From the NCBI GenBank assembly GCA_005804885.1, contig SYOX01000356.1:1-59193 (forward strand): a stretch of 59,193 nt of DNA, written 5' to 3'. Below are positions 17,826 through 26,700 of this stretch, in pieces. The DNA comes from Pseudomonadota bacterium. GTDB taxonomy: Bacteria > Myxococcota_A > Bradymonadia > Bradymonadales > GCA-2716585. A program made the translations under genes and the position numbers. The notes beneath the pieces are model-generated. The model saw only the letters and a program-made list of their open reading frames with translations, had not been told where the DNA came from and did not search any database. The number at the start of each line of letters is the position of its first letter. Positions within the stretch are counted from its first letter, which is position 1.

Positions 17826-17841
17826 AGCAATCCCCGTGCCG
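17826..17841 (-). promoter_or_regulatory. Sigma-54-type promoter for UspA gene 2
   Basis: The minus strand reads CGGCACGGGGATTGCT: GGCACG-N4-TTGCT with correct spacing, and only the first base differs from the consensus TGGCAYRNNNNTTGCW. It ends 46 bases before the ATG at 17780. Confidence 0.6.
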
Positions 17842-17897
17842 ACCTGCTCCAACCCCCCGCGCCCACCCTGGCCGCGCTACCGCGCTCGACCGCTCAC

Positions 17898-17937
17898 GCA
17901 AAAAATGCACCAATCAACATCATCGCGCAAAATCTGC
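17898..17937. promoter_or_regulatory. Paired dyads between the divergent UspA genes (candidate enhancer sites)
   Basis: GCAAAAAATGC (17898-17908) and GCAAAATCTGC (17927-17937) are both GCA-N5-TGC and start 29 bp apart. They lie in an AT-rich patch that stands out from the GC-rich surroundings. They sit about 45 and 57 bases upstream of the two sigma-54-like elements, a workable place for an enhancer-binding protein. The same spaced pair occurs in the leader of UspA gene 1. Confidence 0.55.
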
Positions 17938-17981
17938 ATATCGCATTGTTGAGGATCGCCCCCCGCACTCCACCCCCAGCG

Positions 17982-17997
17982 TGGCTCGCTGCTTGCT
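17982..17997 (+). promoter_or_regulatory. Sigma-54-type promoter for UspA gene 3
   Basis: TGGCTCGCTGCTTGCT matches TGGCAYRNNNNTTGCW except for T in place of A at the fifth base. It ends 50 bases before the ATG at 18048, giving a leader of about 40 bases. Confidence 0.6.
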
Positions 17998-18047
17998 TGT
18001 GCGCCAGACTGCGCGGGCAATTGAGCCCCCCTCGACGAGAAGGCGCA

Positions 18048-18521
18048 ATGACCAGCATCACCCGCATCCTCCTCCCCATCGACTTCTCCCCGACCTCCCG
18101 GCTGGCCCTTGAGTGGACCATGGGGCTGGCGCGAACTCACCGCGCGAGCGTCACCCTGCTGCACGTCCAGGATCTGCCGGACCTGACGCCGCTCTCTCCT
18201 TCCATGGAGGCTCTCCTGCCCTCCTACAACTTCTTGAACGAGGTGGTCAGCGCCCGCCATGAGGAGGCCAAGGCGCTCCTGGGGGAGTGGATCAAGCCCT
18301 ACGAGGGAGATGGCGTCCCCATCGACTCGAAGTTCTGCCAGGGGGTGCCCTTCGATGTCATCCTCGATGTCTGCCAGCAGGGCGGCCACGATCTGATCGT
18401 GATGGGCACGCACGGGCGCACGGGGGTGGGTCGCTTCTTGCTCGGATCGACCACCGAGCGCGTCGTCAGGCTCTCCCCCGTCCCCGTGCTGACCGTCCGC
18501 CTGCCGACAACGGACGCCTGA
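18048..18521 (+). CDS. Single-domain universal stress protein, gene 3
   Basis: A 157-residue UspA protein. It opens ITRILLPIDFSPTSRLALEW and ends with the complete ATP-binding signature GTHGRTGVGRFLLGSTTERV (G-x2-G-x9-GS), so it should bind ATP. The start ATG follows GAGAAGGCGCA. The frame is open far upstream through the antisense of UspA gene 2, which is not coding. Expression probably depends on the sigma-54 element and dyads in the shared divergent control region. It converges on the histidine phosphatase gene with a 9-base gap. Confidence 0.95.
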   Translation: MTSITRILLPIDFSPTSRLALEWTMGLARTHRASVTLLHVQDLPDLTPLSPSMEALLPSYNFLNEVVSARHEEAKALLGEWIKPYEGDGVPIDSKFCQGVPFDVILDVCQQGGHDLIVMGTHGRTGVGRFLLGSTTERVVRLSPVPVLTVRLPTTDA

Positions 18522-18530
18522 CAGGCGCGC

Positions 18531-19223
18531 TCAGGGATCTTCAAAGCCCTCGAAGATGTACCCCCGGTCCTCGCTGCCCTCGATGAGGCGGATCGCGCAG
18601 TTGCCGGGGTTGCCCTCGGTCTCGAACCACTCGGGGCTGTAGTGGCACCACATCATTACAAAGGCCCTCAAGGTCACCCCGTGGCAGACGACGATGAGAT
18701 CCTCGATCCCGTGCTTGCGCAGATCGCGGTGGAAGGTCCCGAAGGCCTGGTGGACGCGCGTGGCGACGTCAAAGCGGCTCTCGCCCAGCGGGAACCGCAC
18801 CCAGAACTTGCCCGCCGCCTGCTCCTGCTTGCTGTGCAGCGCGTACTCGTCCGGGAAGCGCACGGGGAGCTGATCGTCGGGCACGCCGTTGAAGAGGCCG
18901 AACTGCTGCTCGCACAGCAGGATGTGCTCCCGGCGATCCGTCACCCAGCCCCCCGCGGCCTCGACGATCACGTCGCCGGTCTGGCGCGTCCGCTCGTAGG
19001 GGCTCGTCCACATCCGCACGCGGGCCGAACCGGGCTCGCCGTGGATCGCCTGGAGGTGCTCCTTGATGCGCCGCCCCGCCTCGCGGGCCTGCGCCTGCCC
19101 GCCCGCCGACAGCGGGATGGCGTGATCGGCCATGTCCCGGTAGAGCGAGGGATCCACATTGCCCTGCGACTGAGCGTGACGAAGCAGGAATATCCTCACC
19201 GAGTCCTCCAGTGACTTGAGCAT
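18531..19223 (-). CDS. Histidine phosphatase (phosphoglycerate-mutase-like) family protein
   Basis: A 230-residue protein with the RHG-type catalytic motif as LLRHAQSQGN near residue 14 (catalytic His), TSPYERTRQTGD (second Arg) and the late VVCHGVTLRAF carrying the second catalytic His. It may dephosphorylate a small metabolite or a protein. GFFNGV-type features of true phosphoglycerate mutase are absent, although FGLFNG is present. The start codon is partly inside a perfect 7-bp hairpin, described separately. It converges on UspA gene 3. Confidence 0.9.
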   Translation of the reverse strand: MLKSLEDSVRIFLLRHAQSQGNVDPSLYRDMADHAIPLSAGGQAQAREAGRRIKEHLQAIHGEPGSARVRMWTSPYERTRQTGDVIVEAAGGWVTDRREHILLCEQQFGLFNGVPDDQLPVRFPDEYALHSKQEQAAGKFWVRFPLGESRFDVATRVHQAFGTFHRDLRKHGIEDLIVVCHGVTLRAFVMMWCHYSPEWFETEGNPGNCAIRLIEGSEDRGYIFEGFEDP

Positions 19224-19238
19224 CTCGGCACCCGAGAT
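19222..19238 (-). promoter_or_regulatory. Hairpin overlapping the start codon of the histidine phosphatase gene
   Basis: The mRNA would read AUCUCGG-GUG-CCGAGAU, a perfect 7-bp stem with a 3-base loop. Its last bases are the AU of the AUG at 19223-19221. It could mask initiation. No clear ribosome-binding site is visible upstream. Confidence 0.4.
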
Positions 19239-19396
19239 CCTCGTCCAACACCCTATACATCGGAACCCGCTCGAAAGTAACGAGGGCGAGCGCCTCGGGG
19301 CGCCCCCCGCTGTCGAAAGCGCGGCCAGGCCGGCGACAGGCGCCCCCGACTGCTCTAGAATGGCCCGCCGCTTGGGCCCTACCCAGAAGGAGCATC

Positions 19397-20839
19397 ATGG
19401 CCAGCAAACCCCCCCGCTCGAAGAAGCCCCGCAAGCCGCCCCGCGCCGAGGCCTCGCCGCCGCCCGCCGCGACCGCGCCGCCGCAAGTCCCCGCGCCGAC
19501 GAGCCAGGGCGAGGAGCATTTGGAGGGCAAGATCGGGGCCTTGATCATCGGCGAGACCGGCTGCGGGGTCCGCGTCGGGGATCGCCGCGTCGCGCTCTCG
19601 ACCGGGGTCCCCGGCGACAGAGTCCGCTTCGTCGACGGCAGCAGGCACGGCCCGCCCCAGCTCATCAAGCTCCTGTCGCCCTCCCCGGATCGCGTCGAGG
19701 CCCCCTGCGCCGTCCTTGACCGCTGCGGCGGGTGCACCTTCCAGGCGATGGACTACGCCCGGCAGCTTGAGGACAAGCGGGCCTCGCTCAAGATCACCCT
19801 CCGAACGCTGTGCGAACCGTCCCTCATCAAACCCGTCATCGGCCTCTCGAAGCCCTTCGGGTTTCGCACTCGCCTCCTGATGGCCGCCGCGCCCACCAAG
19901 GGCGGCTTCGACCTGGGCTTCTACCAGCGCGGCTCGACGGACCTCGTGGCCGCCGGCGGCTGCCCCGTCCAGCACCCGCTGACGCTGGCCGCCCTCGCCA
20001 TGGTCAAGCAGGCCCTCGACGGCGCCTCCATCGAGGCCACCTCCCCGCGCGGGCACCGGGGCTGGCTCCACGGCCTCGGCGTCCGCGTCGATCCCGCCTC
20101 CGGGGCCACCGAGGTCACCCTCGCCGCCCAGAGCCCCAAGGTCCCCGGCGGCGACGCGCTGGTCCGCAGGCTCACCGCCCTGCCCGGCGTCAACGGCCTC
20201 CACCTGACCGTCAACCCCGCCCGCTCCAGCTACCTCTTCGGCGAGTCCTTCATCCACCTCGGCGGCCACCGCCGGACCATCTTCGCCCTCGGCGGCCAGC
20301 ACTTCCACCTCTCGCCCGGCGCCTTCTTCCAGACCAACCACGAGGGCGCCGAGCGGCTCGCCGAGATCGTCGTCGACATGCTCCCCGAGCGCTCGGTCCA
20401 CCTGGCCGACCTCTACGGCGGCGTCGGCGTCTTCGCCCGCCTGAGCCAGAGTCGCTGGGAGCGCGCCACCGTCGCCGAGAGCAACCCCCACGCCATCGAA
20501 GACCTCAAGGCGTGGCTCAAGAAGAACCCCGGCTCCAACCTCAGAGCCATCTGCGGCAAGGTCGAGTCCGTCATCGACAAGGTCCTTGACCTCAACCCCG
20601 ACACCGTCATCATCGACCCGCCCCGCAGCGGCTGCCACCCCAAGGTCATCTCCAGCCTCGTCGAAAGCGGCCCACCCCTCATCATCTTCGTCGCCTGCGG
20701 CGTCGAGGCCCTCGTCCGCGACAGCCGGGCCCTCGTCGACGGCGGCTACAGGATCGACCGCGTCGAGTCCGTCGACATGTTCCCACACACCTCGCACCTT
20801 GAGACCGTCGTCCGCCTCGTCAAGGATCGGCCGAGGTGA
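19397..20839 (+). CDS. TrmA/RlmD-family RNA (uracil-5-)methyltransferase
   Basis: A 480-residue SAM-dependent RNA m5U methyltransferase. After a Lys/Pro-rich start comes a TRAM-like beta-barrel (GKIGALIIGETGCGVRVGDRR). Iron-sulfur Cys are seen in CAVLDRCGGC and GGCPVQHP. The SAM motif is ADLYGGVGVF, DPPRSGCHP is the conserved DPPR loop, and VACGVEAL holds the catalytic Cys in place of the more usual SCNP context. The 3' end overlaps the convergent LtaS-like gene by 20 bases. The ATG follows AAGGAGCATC. Target rRNA or tRNA position cannot be told from the sequence. Confidence 0.9.
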   Translation: MASKPPRSKKPRKPPRAEASPPPAATAPPQVPAPTSQGEEHLEGKIGALIIGETGCGVRVGDRRVALSTGVPGDRVRFVDGSRHGPPQLIKLLSPSPDRVEAPCAVLDRCGGCTFQAMDYARQLEDKRASLKITLRTLCEPSLIKPVIGLSKPFGFRTRLLMAAAPTKGGFDLGFYQRGSTDLVAAGGCPVQHPLTLAALAMVKQALDGASIEATSPRGHRGWLHGLGVRVDPASGATEVTLAAQSPKVPGGDALVRRLTALPGVNGLHLTVNPARSSYLFGESFIHLGGHRRTIFALGGQHFHLSPGAFFQTNHEGAERLAEIVVDMLPERSVHLADLYGGVGVFARLSQSRWERATVAESNPHAIEDLKAWLKKNPGSNLRAICGKVESVIDKVLDLNPDTVIIDPPRSGCHPKVISSLVESGPPLIIFVACGVEALVRDSRALVDGGYRIDRVESVDMFPHTSHLETVVRLVKDRPR

Positions 20840-23528
20840 TCTCCAGCAATATCCGATGGATACGAAGCGACCCCCGGGCGTCGACGAGGTGAAGGCGCGC
20901 CTCCAGATCGTCGATCGCCCTGTCCGCGCTCATCTCCAGCGCGAAGGTCGACCGCCGCCCCGGCTCCACCCTCAGATCGGGCTGGCGCGCGTGGCTCCTG
21001 CGGCCCCGCCGCGAGACGAGGTCGCCCGAGATCGTCACCGGCTCGCCCACCCCCTCGACCTCCACCTCGACCCGCACCCTGGACCCCTTCGGCGCATAGG
21101 CGTAGGGACCGAAGACCACCGCCCCTCGGGCGCACCCGAGGGCCCGAGCGCCGGTCCCCTCGCGCCTGACGCAGCGGGCCTGGGAGAAGTGCCCAGGGTT
21201 TTCGAAGGTCAAGCGCGTGCTGGGCGGATCAGGGCCACGCCGCACCGCCACCTTGCTTCCCGCCGCCGCCGTCTTGCTTGCAGGACCCGGCGAGGGCGCG
21301 ATGGACATCGTCGCCCGCTTGAACTCCAGCGCGAGCCCCTGACCGAGGAGCTTGCGGGCAAAGAGCCGGCATTCGAGCTTCGCCCTGTCCTCGGCGACCT
21401 CGACCGCGTAGGTGATCGTCACCGCGTCGCCCCCGCGCAGCTTCGGGATCGTCGGCTTGTGGAGGCGACCCTGCTGGGTGACGAGATCGTGGCTCAGCTC
21501 CACGAGCCCCTGCTCCCCCGTGACCTCCACCTCGATCTCCACCTCGACGCGCGATCCCGCAGGCACGGTGAGGTACTGCCCGCCAAAGACAAGCTGCGAC
21601 CCGGCCAGATCGACCAGCTCGACGATCGGCGCCGAGAGCAGTTTTTGAGGCCCCTTGTTCTTCGCGGCGGAGGGCTCGGGGACCTGGAGGGTGCGCGCGA
21701 CGACCTGGCGCATCCTGCTTCGCCGAGCGGGGTCGAGGGTCACGGGCGACCTTGAGGGGCCGAAGGGGCGCCCCGGAGCGGGCCTGGAGGCGGCGCAGCC
21801 GCGCAGCGCCAGATCGCAGGTGGTCAGCACCCCCTCGTCCAGGCCGTAGGCCTTGCGCGTGTAGACGTTCGAGAAGTACATCGGCCTCGGCGCGCCGTAA
21901 TCGCGAAGGACGCTGCGGCCCGCGAAGTGAGCGCCCCGCTCCCCCATCGACAGCGCGTCGAGGATCGAGACGGCCAGATCGCTGTGGGCGAAGGGCTCGG
22001 CGACCAGCCCCGGCGCGCCACCCGGCGCGATCCAGATCAAGAAGCTCCAGCTCTGGCTCAGCGCGCGGGTGGCGTCGTCGGCGCCGCGGTCCATCCCCGC
22101 CGACTCGTCCGAGGTCAGGATCACGAGGGTGTCGTCGAGGACCCCCTCGGCCTTGAGCGCCTCGACAAAGGCCCCCACCCCCTCGTCCAGCCAGGACAGC
22201 GCCAGCGCGTGCGCGTCTCGACGCCCCCCGGGCAGCCTGGGCTTGTATCCCTCCGGCACGAGGTAGGGGTGGTGGGTCCCGACCGTCAGCAGGGTCAAGA
22301 ACCAGGGCTTGTCGCCGGCCTGGAGCGACTTGACCATCCCGAGGCTCTGCTCGAAGAAGGCCTTGTCGTCCACCCCCCAGCTGTTGCGGGCGTAGCCCTC
22401 CTGAAACCACGTGTCCCCGAGGCTCTTCGAGAAGCCGATGTGGGCCATGAAGCGGTCCTTGACCATGAAGGCCATCGGCGCCGCCTGCAGGTAGACCGAC
22501 TCGACGCCCACCTCGCCGAGCACCTCGGGCAGACATCGCATGTCGTTGTTATCATTGACGATCTGGCTCATCCGGGCCTGCGAGGCGTTGAGCCTGGGGT
22601 AGTCGCCGCAGAGGATCGAGAACTCACCCCGGTTCGTCTGGCGCTGATGGGCGATGAAGGTCGAAAAACTCAGGTGCTCCCGCGCGATGGCGTCCAGGCG
22701 GGTCATCTGGACGTCGTAATCGATCCCCTGGCGCGAGGCCAGGCTGGGCAGGTAGGCCCCAGAGACGCCTTCGAGCAGGACGAGCAGGACATTGCGAGGT
22801 GTCCGCACGGATGGGGCGCGCAGAACACCGCCCAGATCCGCCTTGAAGATCGCGGCGTCTCGGGGATCGAGCGCGCCGACCGCCGCCACGTCGAGGTTCG
22901 GCTCCTCGACCTCGGGCCAGGGGATCAAGTTGGCCAGGAGCAGGTTGCGCTGCCTCCAGGGCGCCACCTCATCCCTGGCCGGCCACAGCGTCGCGACGCC
23001 GCCGAGCGCGAGCCCGACCGCCAGCGTCGCCACGATCCGGCGCCCGCCGGGCCTGCCCTTGTCCGGCCACCCCGCCAGGGTCACCCCGAGGGCCAGGGCG
23101 CAGGCGACCGCGACAGGGTGGGTGAGGGTGGCGACCGAGCCCTGGAAGAAGGTCGGATCCCAGAGATATCGGAGGTGTCCCCAGGCGTCGACGGCCTCGA
23201 AGACGCGCACGAACTCGTAGATGGCGGCGTTGACCAGCACCCACAGGCCCACCAGCGGCGCGCCGAGCGCGCGGCTGCGCCGACCGGCCAGGAGGATCAG
23301 CGCGCAGGCGATGAGGCTCGCCCCGAGATCCGCCGCGACGCCCTGAAGATCCGAGGGCGCGACCCCGGCCTGCTTCTCAAGCATCAAGGTCAGCCGAGCG
23401 GCGCAGGGCAGCGCGACGACAAAGGCCGCCAGCGCGGCGTTCACCCACGCGAAGCGTGGCCTCTGGAGCTCCTCTGTCGTCATGGTCCCCGCGCCGAGAT
23501 CGTCCATCTGCGCGACACCATAACGCAA
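20820..23528 (-). CDS. LtaS-like alkaline-phosphatase-superfamily membrane enzyme with duplicated C-terminal domain
   Basis: A 902-residue membrane enzyme. Five N-terminal membrane helices (residues about 25-200) are followed by a sulfatase/phosphoglycerol-transferase domain: LLVLLEGVSGAYLPS, the likely Thr nucleophile in QRQTNRGEFS, LTVGTHHPY, LTSDESAG and AHSDLAVSI. This is the layout of LtaS/OpgB enzymes that transfer phosphoglycerol or phosphoethanolamine outside the membrane. The C terminus holds two copies of a beta-rich repeat of about 105 residues (VFGGQYLTVPAGSRVEVEIE and VFGPYAYAPKGSRVRVEVEV). The start is taken as TTG with AAGGGGG upstream; an ATG seven codons later is possible. 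It overlaps the convergent methyltransferase gene by 20 bases. Confidence 0.82.
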   Translation of the reverse strand: MRYGVAQMDDLGAGTMTTEELQRPRFAWVNAALAAFVVALPCAARLTLMLEKQAGVAPSDLQGVAADLGASLIACALILLAGRRSRALGAPLVGLWVLVNAAIYEFVRVFEAVDAWGHLRYLWDPTFFQGSVATLTHPVAVACALALGVTLAGWPDKGRPGGRRIVATLAVGLALGGVATLWPARDEVAPWRQRNLLLANLIPWPEVEEPNLDVAAVGALDPRDAAIFKADLGGVLRAPSVRTPRNVLLVLLEGVSGAYLPSLASRQGIDYDVQMTRLDAIAREHLSFSTFIAHQRQTNRGEFSILCGDYPRLNASQARMSQIVNDNNDMRCLPEVLGEVGVESVYLQAAPMAFMVKDRFMAHIGFSKSLGDTWFQEGYARNSWGVDDKAFFEQSLGMVKSLQAGDKPWFLTLLTVGTHHPYLVPEGYKPRLPGGRRDAHALALSWLDEGVGAFVEALKAEGVLDDTLVILTSDESAGMDRGADDATRALSQSWSFLIWIAPGGAPGLVAEPFAHSDLAVSILDALSMGERGAHFAGRSVLRDYGAPRPMYFSNVYTRKAYGLDEGVLTTCDLALRGCAASRPAPGRPFGPSRSPVTLDPARRSRMRQVVARTLQVPEPSAAKNKGPQKLLSAPIVELVDLAGSQLVFGGQYLTVPAGSRVEVEIEVEVTGEQGLVELSHDLVTQQGRLHKPTIPKLRGGDAVTITYAVEVAEDRAKLECRLFARKLLGQGLALEFKRATMSIAPSPGPASKTAAAGSKVAVRRGPDPPSTRLTFENPGHFSQARCVRREGTGARALGCARGAVVFGPYAYAPKGSRVRVEVEVEGVGEPVTISGDLVSRRGRRSHARQPDLRVEPGRRSTFALEMSADRAIDDLEARLHLVDARGSLRIHRILLEITSADP

Positions 23529-23720
23529 TCGGCTTCCCCCTTCACCTCAAGCGGCCAGGCGGGAGGCCTCAAAGCGATCCCTGGTCGAAAGGGGCCGGGG
23601 GCGCGATGGCGAGGATCGCGCGACGAGGCCGCCTGGGGCGCCGCAGATCGCGGCGGCGCCGTCTTCCATGAGGAGGAGCGGGCGTCCGCCGCGGCGTCGG
23701 GGGGTTGGAGGGGGAGCGGC

Positions 23721-26700
23721 CTACATGCCTCGATCTCCGGCAGAGGGGTTGGCTTCAAAGCGGAGCGCGGAGCGGCCGCCGCCGATCTTCTCGACCACGA
23801 TCCGGGCCTGGATGCGCTCTCGGAGGCTGTCGATGTGGCTGATGATCCCGATCTGGGTGCCATCGCCGTGCAGCCGCTCAAGCGCCCCGAGGGCGGTGTC
23901 CAGGGCCTGTCGATCCAGCGCGCTGATGCCCTCGTCGAGGAGCAGGGTCTCGATGGGCATTACGGGGCTGTGGTGATCGGACAGGGCCAGGGCGAGCGCC
24001 AGGGACACCAGGAAGGTCTCCCCGCCGGAGAGCGTGGTCAGGGGCCTGACCTGGCCGCAGTGGTGCGCATCTCGAACGGAAAAGTCAAGAATCGGCGCGC
24101 CTTTGGCGTCGGTCGCGGTGACCAGCTCGTAGCGCGGCTCGAGGATGGCGAGGCGCGTGTTGGCGCTGTCGAGCAGCTTCTGGAGGTTGAGGATCTGGGC
24201 AAAGAGCCTGAACTCCTCGCCCTCTCTGCGGCCGATGAGCTTGTGGAGGGTCTTCCAGCGGTTGGCCTCGCGGTTGGCCGCCAGGAGGCGGCTCTGGAGG
24301 CCTTCGAGGCCCTCGGCCAGGCGCTCCTGCTCGGCCAGCGCCCCCTGGGCGACGCGGACCTCGACGGCGGCGGCCTCGCACTGGCGCTGGAGGTCCTCGC
24401 GGCGGCGGGCGAGGGTCTCGGCGGACTCGGCCAGGAGGTCGAGGGAGCGGGGGCGGCCCTCGTCGTGGGCGTCGAGCTCGTCCTGAGCGCGGGCGAAGCC
24501 GGCGCGGGCGACGGCCAGGGCCTCGTCGAGGCGGCGCTGGAGGGCGGCGAGCTGTTGGCGCTCCATGGGGGAGAGGAGGGCCTCGGTCAGGGCCTCCAGG
24601 TCGATGATCTCCAGCGCCCCGAGCTGCTCCCGGATCCCATCGACGACGTGGCGGCGGCGCTCCGTCAGGGTGGCGATGAGGCTGCGGCGCTCGCCATCGA
24701 GGGCCTGGGTGCGCTCGAAGCGGCGCCACATCGCGGTGGCCTCCTGCTGGGCGGCCTCGACTCTGGCGTCGGCCTCCTGGATGGACTCCTCGATGGCCAG
24801 TTCGAACTTCGCGGGGTGTCCGGCGTAGGGGTGTGCCTCGGCCTGGGATCTGAGGGTCTCGGCGGCCTCCTGGCGGGCGGCGCAGGAGGCGGCGCGCTCG
24901 GCCAGTCGGAGCGCGGCCTCTTCGGCTCTGGCCTTGAGGGCGTCGCGCTGGCCGAGGTGCTCGGTGAGCTGGCTCTGGGCCTGTGCCAGCGCATTGCGGC
25001 GGTCGAGGAACTGGCCCATGCGGCGCGTGGCCTCCTCGACCGCCCAGCCGAGGTCCATGACCCCTTCGTGGAGGGGGATGGGGATCTGGTGGGCGGTGAG
25101 GCTGTCGACCAGCTCGCGGGTGGCGCCGTCGATCTCGCGCTGGAGGTCCTCGATCTCGGTGTCGTAGCGCTCGACGGTGAGGCGTCGGTCCTCGGCGCGC
25201 GCCTGGAGGGCCTCGCAGGAGGCCGCCAGGGTCTCGACGGCCCGCTGGCCCTCCTGGACGGTCTGATCGCAGGTCTGGAGCAGGGAGGCGCCGGCCTCCA
25301 GATCGCGCAGCGCCGCCTGGAGGCGGGCGAGTTGTTGATCGAGGCCCTGGCGTGCGGCCTCGACGCGCTCTACGGGGGCATCGGCTTCGAGGCCGGCGCC
25401 GTGGAGGGCGTCGAGCCTGAGACGCTCGACGCGGCGTCGCTGGAGGTCGATGTCGAGCAGCTGTTGATCGACGAGATCGGCGCGGGCTTCGACGGAGGCC
25501 CGCTCGGCGGAGGCGGCCGAGCGCCGCTGTTGAAGCGCGCCGAGGCGTGCTCTGTCCTCGGCGAGCTGGCCGGCCAGCTCATCGTAGCGCCTGGAGAGCA
25601 GCGCGTCCTGCTCGTCGAGGTCGCCGGACTCGACGTAGGGGTGATCGGGGCTGCCGCACAGGGGGCATGGTCGGCCGGCCTTGAGGCGGGCGCGCTCGCG
25701 GCTCATGGAGAGGGCGAGCTTGACGTCGTCCAGGTGTTCGGCGCGGTCGTCGGCCTGGGCGGTGAGGGCGTCGAGCTTCTCGGCGTCCTGGGCCTCGCGG
25801 TCGGCGAGCGCGGCGCCTTGAGCGGCGAGCGCGGCGCGCTGGTCCTCGACGCCAACGCGGCGCCCGGCCAGCGCCTGGAGCTCCGAGGAGGCGGCGTTGA
25901 GGTCGGCGAGCAGGGCGCGGCGGGCCTCGTGCTCGCCGAGGGCGCGCTGGAGGCTCTGGCGGGCCAGCGCGAGGTCGTCGGCGCCGGCCATGGCGCCGCG
26001 CAGGCGGTCGAGGGCGCCCTTGCGGGCCTGGACGAAGGGCTGAAGGGCGATCAGGGCCTCGTCGAGCTGCGAGCGCAGGACGCGGGCGTCGGCCTGGAGG
26101 CGCTGGAGGGCGGCCAGGTCGACGTCGCGAGAGTCGATCCGGCTCTGGAGCTGGGCGGCGTGCTGGCCGAGGTGCTGGTGGCGCAGCTTGAGGGTGGACA
26201 GGTCGCGGGTGAGGGCTTCGAGGTGCGCGACCTTCTCATCGGCCCGCTGGAGCTTGTCGCGGCGGGCCAGCGCCTCCTGGAGCGACTCCTCGCAGCGCAG
26301 CGAGGCCTCGGCGGCGTCGGCGGCTTGCTCCTGGGCGTCGGCGTCGGCGTGGCGGGCCAGCCGCCACTCATCTTCGGCGCGGCGCAGCGCCTGCCTGAGC
26401 GCGCGGGCCTCGGCGAGCTGGGGTCGGGCGGCTTCGGCGGCCTCGACGGCCAGGGCCTTGGCGGCCTTGGCGGCGTCGAGGTCGGCCTGTGCGCGCTCGG
26501 CCTGCCCGCGCTGGGCGTCGCGGGCGGCGGCCAGCTCGCCGGCCTCGTGGCTGGCTCGGGCGAGGTCGGCGTCGATCTTGTGGAGCTCCCTCAAGAGGAC
26601 CTCGGCGGCGCTGCAGCGGGCGTCGAGTTCCAGGCGCTCGATGTCCTCGCCGGCGCCGTCGCGGGCGATCTGGGCGGCGCGCAGGGCCTGATCGGAGGCC

